Of a stretch of DNA of 34,779 nt, positions 23,033 through 30,576 are shown in pieces. The notes under the pieces were generated by a model. That model had not been told where the DNA came from, did not search any database, and was given only the letters and a program-made list of their open reading frames with translations. The position numbers were made by a program, and so were the translations under genes. Each line of letters opens with the position of its first letter. The first letter of the stretch is position 1. The stretch is from UBA2266 sp964406945 (GTDB lineage: Bacteria; Planctomycetota; Phycisphaerae; Sedimentisphaerales; Anaerobacaceae), in the NCBI GenBank assembly GCA_964406945.1, contig CAYOTO010000036.1, forward strand, positions 1 through 34,779, in the 5' to 3' direction.

Positions 23033-23731
23033 ATGAACGATAAAAAGACAAGCACAAACCTAACGGTTATGACAAGGGACGAGGTTCGGGCGTTTGATTC
23101 GTGGGCCATCAACGTGCTGGGAATACCGGGTGTGGTCCTGATGGAGAACGCGGGCAAGAACTGTGCGGATGTGATTCTCGAGCGACTCGAGGACAGCGAA
23201 GCCGCGACCGTGCTCATTATCTGCGGTACGGGCAATAACGGCGGCGACGGCTACGTGATAGCGCGCCATCTGCTCAACGCGGGTGTCGCCGTGGGGACTA
23301 TAATCGTGGGCGACCCGGATAAGATCAAAGGCGATGCAAAGACAAACCTGGACATTCTCGAGGCGATGGTCGGAGAAATCGAAGCTGTGGACCCGAGCAA
23401 GGCGTCCGAGAGGATAGCAGAAATCTCCGAGGTGGCGGATATGGTGGTCGATGCTGTGTTCGGAACAGGACTCAGCGGTGAAGTTCGGGGCGATTATCCG
23501 GCTGTTATCGAGGCTATCAACGCCGCAGGACGACCGACTCTGGCGGTCGACATTCCTTCGGGACTGGATTGTGATACGGGCGAGCCGCTGGGTGTGGCGG
23601 TGCAGGCCGGCTGTACGGTAACTTTTGTCGCCGTGAAGAAGGGTTTCACGCAGGCCCGGAGTAAGGAGTATACCGGCGAGGTGCTCGTGGCGGGGATAGG
23701 CATCGAGCCGGGTTTCGACCAAGAGCAGTGA
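23033..23731 (+). CDS. nnrE: NAD(P)H-hydrate epimerase (YjeF N-terminal domain only)
   Basis: This 232-residue enzyme repairs damaged NAD(P)H by interconverting R- and S-NAD(P)HX. The YjeF_N fold is clear: GIPGVVLMENAGKNCADVI, the phosphate-binding ICGTGNNGGDGYVIARHL, VDAVFGTGLSGEVRGDY and LAVDIPSGLDCDTGEPLG. The C-terminal dehydratase domain that is fused in many bacteria is absent, so the dehydratase must be encoded elsewhere. The ATG at 23033 is chosen because a consensus promoter ends just upstream; the frame extends to 23015 but that part contains the -10 box. A ribosome-binding site is lacking, consistent with leaderless translation. Confidence 0.93.
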   Translation: MNDKKTSTNLTVMTRDEVRAFDSWAINVLGIPGVVLMENAGKNCADVILERLEDSEAATVLIICGTGNNGGDGYVIARHLLNAGVAVGTIIVGDPDKIKGDAKTNLDILEAMVGEIEAVDPSKASERIAEISEVADMVVDAVFGTGLSGEVRGDYPAVIEAINAAGRPTLAVDIPSGLDCDTGEPLGVAVQAGCTVTFVAVKKGFTQARSKEYTGEVLVAGIGIEPGFDQEQ

Positions 23732-23886
23732 TGGCACAAATCGGTAATCCCCCGGGCGAGGCTCACACGTATTAACGGCGACTGCCGCATCGATTTCCGG
23801 GACGTAACGATTCTGACGTCGAACCGGCTCTTATCCGGTCACCGGGATGGCGACAACTACGAGGATTGAGCACGAGTCGGATGCGC

Positions 23887-23918
23887 AAAAAAACAGCCCC
23901 GTCGCGTGAGACGGGGCT
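23887..23918 (-). terminator. Rho-independent terminator for the coiled-coil gene
   Basis: On the minus strand AGCCCCGTC (23918-23910) pairs over 9 bp with GACGGGGCT (23903-23895) around a 6-nt loop, followed by a run of seven T after one G (23893-23887). It is 25 nt past the stop of the gene ending at 23944. Confidence 0.88.
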
Positions 23919-23943
23919 GGATAGGGCCAATAGAAAAGTGTGA

Positions 23944-25401
23944 TCAGTTGGCGGCGATGGTGCTGGAAAATGCTCCGGGGCGTTTGATCTGGCTGTTGTA
24001 GCCGATGAAGTCCAGCAGTGTGTCATACTTGAACACGGGAATCCAGAGCGTCTTGGCCAGTTCTTTCGATTCTTCGTAGTTTTTAAGCCTCTGCACGGCT
24101 TCGTCGTATCTGGCCTGGGCGGAGGGATCGATATCGAGGTCCTCGAATGTAGGTGTCGTAGGAACCGCCGGAGGATCACCCAGGACGAGGAAGTCCGTGG
24201 ATGAACTGACCTTCTCGGCCGCTTTGGCGCCCCACTTCTTTACCAGATCGCGAATCTTCTGAGCCGAGCCTGGATCGACCATGCCGTCGCGGTCGAGGTC
24301 AAAATCACCGGCGACCGCAAAAAGATGCGCTCGACCGGCATCCCAGATGACGTTCGCAACTATATCGCCTTCCAGAATGGGCTTTTTGAAGCTGCCGGAG
24401 GTGATTCGCGCGGCCGAATGGTTTTTGGCGATGTCAAACACTTCCAGCTCGGCCTTGGGTTTGGTCTCTCTGCTTATCGAAGCACCGCGGTCGTAAACGG
24501 AGAATGTCAGGCCCTTGTAAATCAGTTGATCGCTGCCGATGTCGAGATGTGCGATCTTGGCAAGATCGTCGACCAGCAGGACTCGACCGTCCGGTTTGTA
24601 GGCCGGGGCATTGGCATCCGGCGGCGGATTGACTGCAAACAACTGCGTCTTTGTATCTTCGAGTTCTTCCTGGGCCATCCCGAGTTCGGCCTGTCTCTTG
24701 AGTAGCGTCTGCTCGGTTTCTTTGAGTGATTCCCGGGCGCTGTCAAGTTGGACCATTAGCGTTTCGGCCCGTTCGTCGGCGGTCTGCTTGAGCAGGGCTT
24801 CGAGTTCGACATACCGCTGATCTATTTCGTTGACCTGCTGCTGGAGTTTCTGCTTCTCGGCCGCGAGCAGCTCGCGCTCGCGCTGCTGGGCGGCTATGGC
24901 GTCGTCAAATTTCGCCTGAAGCTGGGCGAGTTGCTGGCTGGTCTGAGCGGCGGCGTCGAGCGTGTTGCTTAGCTTGTTTTCAAGTTTGGAGATGATGGGC
25001 ACCAGGCCTTCGGAGTTAACGTCCTGAACCTGTACGTAGGGCGATACCATCTGCAGCACTTTCTGCAGGTCGTCTCTGGCGTTTGCCACTTTGACTTCGG
25101 CTGAGGTATCGCGAACGGGCGGACCGGTGATGATATTGATCGACTCATTGAGGTACTGGTTCATCAGGGATATCCACGTGGTGCGTGGCGGCTTCGAGCC
25201 GACGGTTTTGCCGAGATTGCGCACGTCAGTGCTGCTCGCGAGATCGTCACGCTCTTTTTCGAGATCGGCCGCCCTTATGCGGTTGTCCTCGGCCTTGACG
25301 TAGTAAATAACCGCTACGGTTGTAGCCGCTATGAAAAGGCCGATGAAGACCACAAGCGTATAGAGCATGGCGTTGCTTTGCTGCTTTCTGCCTGGAGGCA
25401 T
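23944..25401 (-). CDS. Membrane-anchored coiled-coil protein with calcium-loop and BRCT-like C-terminus
   Basis: This 485-residue protein has an N-terminal membrane anchor (MLYTLVVFIGLFIAATTVAVIYYV, about 12-35) followed by a helical region. A long coiled coil covers about residues 145-250, rich in Gln, Glu and Leu (QRERELLAAEKQKLQQQVNE). A globular part follows from about 265 (VLLVDDLAKIAHLDIGSDQLIYKGLTFSVYD). Near residue 370-420 there is DFDLDRDGMVDPG, an EF/dockerin-type loop, then KIRDLVKKWGAKAAEKVSSSTDFLVLGDPP, which reads like the core of a BRCT-type domain. The function is unknown; a structural or envelope-organising role is an inference from the layout. AGGAGT lies 6 nt before the ATG. 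Promoter and terminator both flank it, so it is a single-gene unit. Confidence 0.85.
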   Translation of the reverse strand: MPPGRKQQSNAMLYTLVVFIGLFIAATTVAVIYYVKAEDNRIRAADLEKERDDLASSTDVRNLGKTVGSKPPRTTWISLMNQYLNESINIITGPPVRDTSAEVKVANARDDLQKVLQMVSPYVQVQDVNSEGLVPIISKLENKLSNTLDAAAQTSQQLAQLQAKFDDAIAAQQRERELLAAEKQKLQQQVNEIDQRYVELEALLKQTADERAETLMVQLDSARESLKETEQTLLKRQAELGMAQEELEDTKTQLFAVNPPPDANAPAYKPDGRVLLVDDLAKIAHLDIGSDQLIYKGLTFSVYDRGASISRETKPKAELEVFDIAKNHSAARITSGSFKKPILEGDIVANVIWDAGRAHLFAVAGDFDLDRDGMVDPGSAQKIRDLVKKWGAKAAEKVSSSTDFLVLGDPPAVPTTPTFEDLDIDPSAQARYDEAVQRLKNYEESKELAKTLWIPVFKYDTLLDFIGYNSQIKRPGAFSSTIAAN

Positions 25402-25524
25402 GTCTGGACTCCTAGAAAACCAAAAACCCTCTTATCCGTTCGTTACTGCGCAGGCATAAAAGCCCCCGCTTGCGTAGCTTCAGATGCAGGCCGACTGTGC
25501 ATTTCAAGCCTTGCCGAGATGTAT

Positions 25525-25553
25525 ATTATCGCCTAAAACGCCCGCTTAGTCAA
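25525..25553 (-). promoter_or_regulatory. Promoter for the coiled-coil gene
   Basis: On the minus strand, TTGACT (25553-25548), a 17-nt spacer and GATAAT (25530-25525), each 5 of 6 to consensus. Transcription would start near 25518, leaving a leader of about 117 nt. Confidence 0.65.
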
Positions 25554-25554
25554 C

Positions 25555-25576
25555 AAAAAAACCGACTGCGGGCCGG
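25555..25576 (-). terminator. Probable terminator after the HAD hydrolase gene
   Basis: On the minus strand CCGGC (25576-25572), loop CCGCA, GTCGG (25566-25562, one G-U pair), followed by seven T (25561-25555). The stem is short, but the T-tract is good. The next promoter starts 2 nt later. Confidence 0.5.
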
Positions 25577-25580
25577 ACGG

Positions 25581-25605
25581 GGTCAATCTTTGACCGCTTG
25601 TGCGG
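25581..25605. repeat. Two overlapping small hairpins
   Basis: GGTCAA-TCT-TTGACC (25581-25595) and CCGC-TTGT-GCGG (25594-25605) share two bases, so only one can form at a time. They lie between the HAD gene stop and its probable terminator. Their meaning is unknown. Confidence 0.3.
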
Positions 25606-25655
25606 TTTCGATCAGAATTGCATATCGCCCGATGCGAAAAATAGGACGTTTACAG

Positions 25656-26339
25656 CTATTGTTCTCGCAGCAGGGCGGGTAGCTCACTGAGCGATGTAAT
25701 TGTGCGTTTGGGCCGGGCTATGGGCGTTTGGCCGCCTTTTTTGTGCATTCCTTGCGGTTTGTCCAGCTTTATAGTGTCCATTCCGAGCTGATTGGGAGCG
25801 ATAAAGTCCTTTTCCTCGTTATCACCGACATAAACGGTAGAATCCGCATCCGTCCGTAGTTTATCGAGAATGCGCTGGAATCCTACAGGCGAGGGCTTCC
25901 AGAACTCCCGGCCGAGCTGCTCGGTGTAGATAATGCACTGAAAACGGGGTTCTATGCCCAGAGCACGGACTTTCAGTTGCTGGGCGGGCATGAAACCATC
26001 CGTCAGCATTGCCAGGGCGTAGTCCTGCGACAATTCGTCCAGAATCCGCCTCGATTCTTCGGGCAGCTCGAGTGTAGGATTATGTTCGCGGTAAACTCTG
26101 ACCAGGCTTTTGATAAGCGCCGAATCGTAGCCGATTTCGAGGTCTTCCAGTGCGCTGTTGAACGTGGAACTGCGGTTGCCGCCGGTAAACTGGGTCCACA
26201 GGGCTTCGAATATGCGGCTCTCGGAGGGCATTTGCGGCGATTGGGCCAGATGGGCCGCCACCGCTGCAAAACCGCTCTTGCAGTACTCGATTTCGGCGTA
26301 AAGCGTGTCGTCCAGGTCGAAAATTACGGTTTCGATCAT
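25656..26339 (-). CDS. HAD-superfamily hydrolase, subfamily IA
   Basis: This 227-residue phosphatase-like protein has all four HAD motifs: I, VIFDLDDTLY with nucleophile Asp8 and Asp10; II, LAMLTDG; III, the lysine in REFWKPSPVGF; and IV, VYVGDNEEKDFIAPNQLGM. The alpha-helical cap between motifs I and II is of the C1 type common in subfamily IA (YjjG/phosphoglycolate phosphatase-like). The substrate cannot be told; pyrimidine nucleotides and sugar phosphates are common among relatives. The ribosome-binding site is weak. It is on the minus strand upstream of the coiled-coil gene but separated from it by a terminator and a promoter. Confidence 0.92.
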   Translation of the reverse strand: MIETVIFDLDDTLYAEIEYCKSGFAAVAAHLAQSPQMPSESRIFEALWTQFTGGNRSSTFNSALEDLEIGYDSALIKSLVRVYREHNPTLELPEESRRILDELSQDYALAMLTDGFMPAQQLKVRALGIEPRFQCIIYTEQLGREFWKPSPVGFQRILDKLRTDADSTVYVGDNEEKDFIAPNQLGMDTIKLDKPQGMHKKGGQTPIARPKRTITSLSELPALLREQ

Positions 26340-26391
26340 CGTAAGGTCGTCAAAATTGCTTTGCAGAACGTCTTATGCCGGTTCTGTTTGC

Positions 26392-26413
26392 CTGAAAAAG
26401 TCGGTTTTTTCAG
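26392..26413. repeat. AT-rich hairpin between HAD and DUF429 genes
   Basis: CTGAAAAA (26392-26399) and TTTTTCAG (26406-26413) form a perfect 8-bp stem around a 6-nt loop in the gap between the divergent HAD and DUF429 genes. It might be a regulatory structure; no further evidence. Confidence 0.3.
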
Positions 26414-26615
26414 CGAACGCCCTTTACTACGGCCCAAATCGGGGGCGTGCTCGCCCAAAATGGTAACCGGGAATTCGCATCAATTCAATAGCGACAACCG
26501 GTCAGCTCGAAATTGTGAGCCCGGCATGCCGCGGGGCGTTTATTTCTTGCTTATCGGGCCCGCATAGCTGAGAATAGCCGTAAGCGGAACGGTTCATTCG
26601 AAGCAGGAAGAAATC

Positions 26616-27377
26616 ATGGGCCAGGAAACCTTTCATATTGCGGGAATCGATCCCTGCAGGACGGGTTGGGCGGTGGTTGTAGCCCGGGCGGAGGACTTCG
26701 GGGCCCCTTTTCAGCAGCCTCTGGTGGTCGAGGAGATGTTCGTTGCGGCTGATTTCGCCTCGGCTCTGCAGAGAATCCCTAAGTGCGAGATCGTGTGCGT
26801 TTACATTCCCATCGGCATGACGCTGGGCCCGCAGCGGGCTTGCGATGTGGCGGCCAGGCGATTGCTGGGGGCGCCGCGCGCAAGTTCCGTTCTGTCGGCT
26901 CCGATTCGCCAGTGTTTCGCCGAAATAACCTATGACGATGCATGTGTGGCATCACTTCTGATTGCCGAACGCGGGATAGGCCTGCAGACTTTTTCTCTGA
27001 TGAAGAAGATTCGGCAGGTTGAAGCGGTGATTACCCCCGCCGATCAAAACCGCATACGCGAGATCCATCCGGAGGTCAGTTTCTACTCGCTCAACGCAGG
27101 CAAAGCGGTTGATCCGGGCAAGACCTTCGAGAAAGGGCTTGCTAAACGCCGGAGCCTGCTCGACGCAGTTTTTGCCAACATCGACGCCCGGATGCCTTCA
27201 ACCGCTATTCGGCGGGTCATGCCTCATGACTTCTACGATGCTCTGGCAGCCGCCTGGACCGCGGCGCAGGTTCATATCGGTAAATACAGAACCCTGCCGG
27301 ATGAGCCGCAGATCGACTGCGAGGGCTTCAGAATGGAGATAATTCTGCCCGGTTTGCCCGCAGCAGTAGCAGATTAG
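26616..27377 (+). CDS. DUF429-family protein (predicted RNase H-fold nuclease)
   Basis: This 253-residue protein matches the DUF429 family: IAGIDPCRTGWAVVV near the N-terminus, CVYIPIGMTLGPQRACDVAARRLLG in the middle, and EIHPEVSFYSLN plus MPHDFYDALAAAWTAAQ further on. The first Asp, the IPIG segment (IDIPIG in other members, where an Asp is usual) and the DFYDALAAAW segment are the equivalents of the acidic residues in an RNase H-like fold. Here the residue before the Ile-Pro is Tyr rather than Asp, so activity may be altered. AGGAAG stands 6 nt before the ATG. The stop overlaps the stop of the ABC permease on the other strand. The biological role of the family is not settled. Confidence 0.82.
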   Translation: MGQETFHIAGIDPCRTGWAVVVARAEDFGAPFQQPLVVEEMFVAADFASALQRIPKCEIVCVYIPIGMTLGPQRACDVAARRLLGAPRASSVLSAPIRQCFAEITYDDACVASLLIAERGIGLQTFSLMKKIRQVEAVITPADQNRIREIHPEVSFYSLNAGKAVDPGKTFEKGLAKRRSLLDAVFANIDARMPSTAIRRVMPHDFYDALAAAWTAAQVHIGKYRTLPDEPQIDCEGFRMEIILPGLPAAVAD

Positions 27378-28468
27378 GTTCTTTCCCAGCGTCTTATGGG
27401 AGCGCCCGACTCGACGTCGGATTCCATAGCGGCGACCGCCCGGACTTTGCGACGGTCGTACATGCCCGCGACAATCCACCAGTAAAAGCGGTTCAGAGCC
27501 GCTGCGGCTATCAGTCCGCCGGCGAAGATCACCGCCTGCAATTGAGCCGAGTAATCCAGAAGTTCCATCTGCATGTGTGTCAGAATAAACAGGCCGGAAC
27601 CCACGACGGCGCCCAGAACACAGCCGAAGCGACCTCCCACGAATGTTCCGCCCAGAATAACCGCCAGCAGCACGTGGACCTCCATGTTCACGCCCACCAT
27701 CGGGCTGCCTACCTCCACGCGTGTGAGCAGGAACAATCCGGCGGCGCCGGCCGCGGCGCCGGACAGAATATAGGGCAGGCCCACATGAACGGCTCGACCG
27801 AACGCCGACTCCAACTCCTCTTTTTCGGGGCTGGGTCGTCTGCCGAACCGCGTTAACTGGGTCATTATTATGCTCAGAAACACAGCCCCGCCGGCCAACA
27901 TCCAGAAAAGCCGCGTTTCGGGCATCTTGTCTATATAGACGGCTTCGACAGGGATTACCTTTCCCCCGCCGCTGACCATGACCGCAACACTTCTTGCCAC
28001 CACGGCCATACCGAGCGTTACAAGGGCTCCGTGCACCCGAAAGACCCCGACGGCAAGGGCATTGATGAATCCGACGCCGGCGGCACAGCCGATGCCGGTC
28101 CAGATAGCTGCCGATGTGCTCCAGCCTTTGCTTATTGCCAGGGCCACCACCACCGAGGTCAGGCTGAAAACCGAGCCGACAGACAGATCGAGTCCGCCGG
28201 CCGCGACGACCATGACCATCGGGCCGACAACCAGCAGCAGAGGCAGTACGCGAAGCGTTCCGACCCGCAGGGTGCGGTCCCAGTCCACCAGGTCGTAACC
28301 GCGGTACAGCATTGGGCCGTAAACAAACGCCGTCCACAAGGTAACCGCCAACAGCAGCCAGAGCCAGCCTGCCGTGAATCTCCAATTCGCGCTCTCATAA
28401 AAACAGCCCTTTGCCCCGGACCCGAGCAGGGCTTCGCGTTCATCGCGGTCATACCGGTTCACCGCCAT
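27374..28468 (-). CDS. Sugar-type ABC transporter permease (RbsC/BPD_transp_2 family)
   Basis: This 364-residue integral membrane protein belongs to the branched-chain/ribose-type permease family. Blocks such as MVVAAGGLDLSVGSVFSLTSVVVALAI, NALAVGVFRVHGALVTLGMAVVARSVAVM and VILGGTFVGGRFGCVLGAVVGSGLF are the family signatures. About eight to ten hydrophobic segments can be counted. The ATG at 28468 is chosen because GGAG (28478-28475) is 6 nt away; ATG at 28471 and TTG at 28480 are alternatives. The matching ATP-binding and substrate-binding genes are not adjacent: to one side is the divergent acyl-CoA synthetase, to the other the convergent DUF429 gene. It may be an orphan or serve a transporter encoded elsewhere. 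Confidence 0.92.
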   Translation of the reverse strand: MAVNRYDRDEREALLGSGAKGCFYESANWRFTAGWLWLLLAVTLWTAFVYGPMLYRGYDLVDWDRTLRVGTLRVLPLLLVVGPMVMVVAAGGLDLSVGSVFSLTSVVVALAISKGWSTSAAIWTGIGCAAGVGFINALAVGVFRVHGALVTLGMAVVARSVAVMVSGGGKVIPVEAVYIDKMPETRLFWMLAGGAVFLSIIMTQLTRFGRRPSPEKEELESAFGRAVHVGLPYILSGAAAGAAGLFLLTRVEVGSPMVGVNMEVHVLLAVILGGTFVGGRFGCVLGAVVGSGLFILTHMQMELLDYSAQLQAVIFAGGLIAAAALNRFYWWIVAGMYDRRKVRAVAAMESDVESGAPIRRWERT

Positions 28469-28598
28469 CATAAACTCCAATAAAGAACAATCAAAAGATG
28501 CAAATGCGGGCTCCGCACCATGAATTCAGGATAATGCCTGCACCGCTGTGGAAGTAATGTACATATCGGCCGATAACCGGTCAAGGCTCCAAAAACGC

Positions 28599-28627
28599 TT
28601 GAAATGCACCGTCTGCAAAGCTAGAGT
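28599..28627 (+). promoter_or_regulatory. Promoter for the acyl-CoA synthetase gene
   Basis: TTGAAA (28599-28604), a 17-nt spacer and TAGAGT (28622-28627), matching 5 and 4 of 6. The predicted leader is about 70 nt. Confidence 0.45.
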
Positions 28628-28703
28628 ACGCCATGCGGTCCGAAGTGCAAGAGCAAACGGCAATGCCGCACCGCGTGTTGTAAGTACATGTTCAGGAGCG
28701 TTC

Positions 28704-30440
28704 ATGCAGCAGGATTTGGAATTCAAGTCTCTGGCCGAGTTCTTTTACCATTCACTTGCCCAGGCCGATGTCCTCAATACGGTGTGCCTGGAAGTAATCC
28801 GTTCGGATCGCAAGGAGTCGTTTACATTCGGCCAACTCAAGGCCAGGGCGTCGAACCTTGCTGCGGTGCTGCACGGTGAATCGGCTTTGGCGGCGTGCGA
28901 CAAGGCGGCTATTGTGGCAAGTAACCGGCTCGAATGGGACGTCGTTTTCTGGGCTTCGGTGCTCGTCGGTGCAGTGCCGGTTCTCATCGATCCTGAAAGG
29001 CCTCCCAGGGCCGTAATGGACCACGTAACACAAACCGACTCGAATCTGATTTTTACGGCCGATGACTATGGGGATCAGCAGCAGCAGGACGAATTGAAAA
29101 AGCTCGCGGCCGAGAAGAACATATCCGTCATCGAAATGAACGACAGCCTGGGCCTGGATCGGGAAAAAGGGCGGGATCTTGACGACGAGCTTTTCGCCCG
29201 GACACGCAAGTCCGTCTTGCCCGACGATACGGCCGTTATCGTATGCACTTCCGGAACCACAGGCGACCCGCGCGAAGTCGAGCTTACGAATAGAAATCTC
29301 TTATCCAACATCCAGGGAACGATTCAACAGATTGAGCTTACAAACCGTGATAAATTGGGCCATATTACACCGCCACATCACTCGTTCGGGCTAACGGTCG
29401 GCAAACTGATGCCGCTCAGAGTCGGCGCGCCGAATATCTATACGAACAAGTACCGGCGAATACCCGATCTGATAAGGGAAAAGCGCATTACCTTGTTCGT
29501 CGCCATTCCGACGCTCTTTACCGTCATCGCCAGGAAAGTCCAGGCCGAACTTGCCGAAAAGAAAAAGCGCAATCCGATTGTTGCCATCATGGACCTGACT
29601 GCCCCGCGGTGGGTCGGCAAACGCATGGTCAAGAAGTTGGGCTGGGAGAGCCTGCGGTTCTTCGTCTCCGGCGCGGCTCCGATGCCGCATTGGGTTTTGA
29701 AGGTCTTCTGGAGATACGGAATACGGTTGTACCAGGGCTACGGCACTACCGAAAATTCGCCTGTTTACGGCTTCTGCGAGGACGGACATAAATTGGGCTC
29801 GGTGGGCACGCCCATTCCCACTATGCTGGTCAGGATACTCGACGAGGACGACCGGCCTGTTCCCGCGGGCAAAAAGGGCGAGATTACGCTGGGCGGGCCC
29901 TGCATAATGAAAGGTTACTACAAGAACCCGAAGTCTACAGAGGCGGTTCTGTTTACGGATGCCCGGGGCACGCGATGGCTGCGGACGGGCGATCTCGGAT
30001 ATCTGGATGACCAGGGGTACCTCTATATCACCGGCCGCAAGAAGTTCATCATCGTTCTGGCCGGCGGCAAAAACGTCAGTCCCGAACTGGTCGAATCGGC
30101 GCTGTCGCAGGCTCTGTTCGTCGGAGAAATACTTGTGGTGCCGGGTTTCGAGAAGGACGCCCACGGCGAGACTCAGGAGACGGTCAAAGCTATTGTTCAG
30201 CCCGCCTGGGAGCAGCTCGAGGCGCATACCGGTATTGCTCGCGGCGAACTGGCCGAACGCGTACCGCTGGTAAAAGATCTGTTGTGGCAGTCGATAAAAC
30301 AGTGCCAGCAGGGCAGCCCTTATCTTTCGCATTTCGAACGTGTGACCAGCCCGAGGCATCTGGAAATCACACTTGAAGAGTTCGAAAAGACCTCGACTGG
30401 CAAGATCAAGAGGCAGATATATCTGTTGCAGCAGGATTGA
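28704..30440 (+). CDS. AMP-dependent acyl-CoA synthetase/ligase
   Basis: This 578-residue enzyme activates a carboxylic acid, probably a fatty acid, as acyl-AMP and transfers it to CoA or a carrier protein. The ATP-binding P-loop is VIVCTSGTTGDPREVELTNRNL; the usual Lys of the TSGTTGxPKG motif is Arg here. Further motifs are YQGYGTTENSP, the hinge WLRTGDLGYLDDQGYLYITGRKKFIIVLAGGKNVSPELVE and the C-terminal catalytic lysine in KTSTGKIKRQ. The long-chain acyl-CoA synthetase (FadD-like) or acyl-ACP synthetase group is likely. The ATG at 28704 is chosen because AGGAG is 5 nt upstream; the frame stays open to 28548 but without homology. It is divergent from the ABC permease. Confidence 0.93.
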   Translation: MQQDLEFKSLAEFFYHSLAQADVLNTVCLEVIRSDRKESFTFGQLKARASNLAAVLHGESALAACDKAAIVASNRLEWDVVFWASVLVGAVPVLIDPERPPRAVMDHVTQTDSNLIFTADDYGDQQQQDELKKLAAEKNISVIEMNDSLGLDREKGRDLDDELFARTRKSVLPDDTAVIVCTSGTTGDPREVELTNRNLLSNIQGTIQQIELTNRDKLGHITPPHHSFGLTVGKLMPLRVGAPNIYTNKYRRIPDLIREKRITLFVAIPTLFTVIARKVQAELAEKKKRNPIVAIMDLTAPRWVGKRMVKKLGWESLRFFVSGAAPMPHWVLKVFWRYGIRLYQGYGTTENSPVYGFCEDGHKLGSVGTPIPTMLVRILDEDDRPVPAGKKGEITLGGPCIMKGYYKNPKSTEAVLFTDARGTRWLRTGDLGYLDDQGYLYITGRKKFIIVLAGGKNVSPELVESALSQALFVGEILVVPGFEKDAHGETQETVKAIVQPAWEQLEAHTGIARGELAERVPLVKDLLWQSIKQCQQGSPYLSHFERVTSPRHLEITLEEFEKTSTGKIKRQIYLLQQD

Positions 30441-30576
30441 CGCCGATTTGAGATATTGCCTTTGCAGCGGGTATTGAGGTATACTGAATTCGATCCGGAA
30501 CACAAGAAGTCTGATTCGCGAAAAAGGCGTGGTTTTCAATCTCGCCAGTTAACTCGACGAAATGGAGGACATGCAA

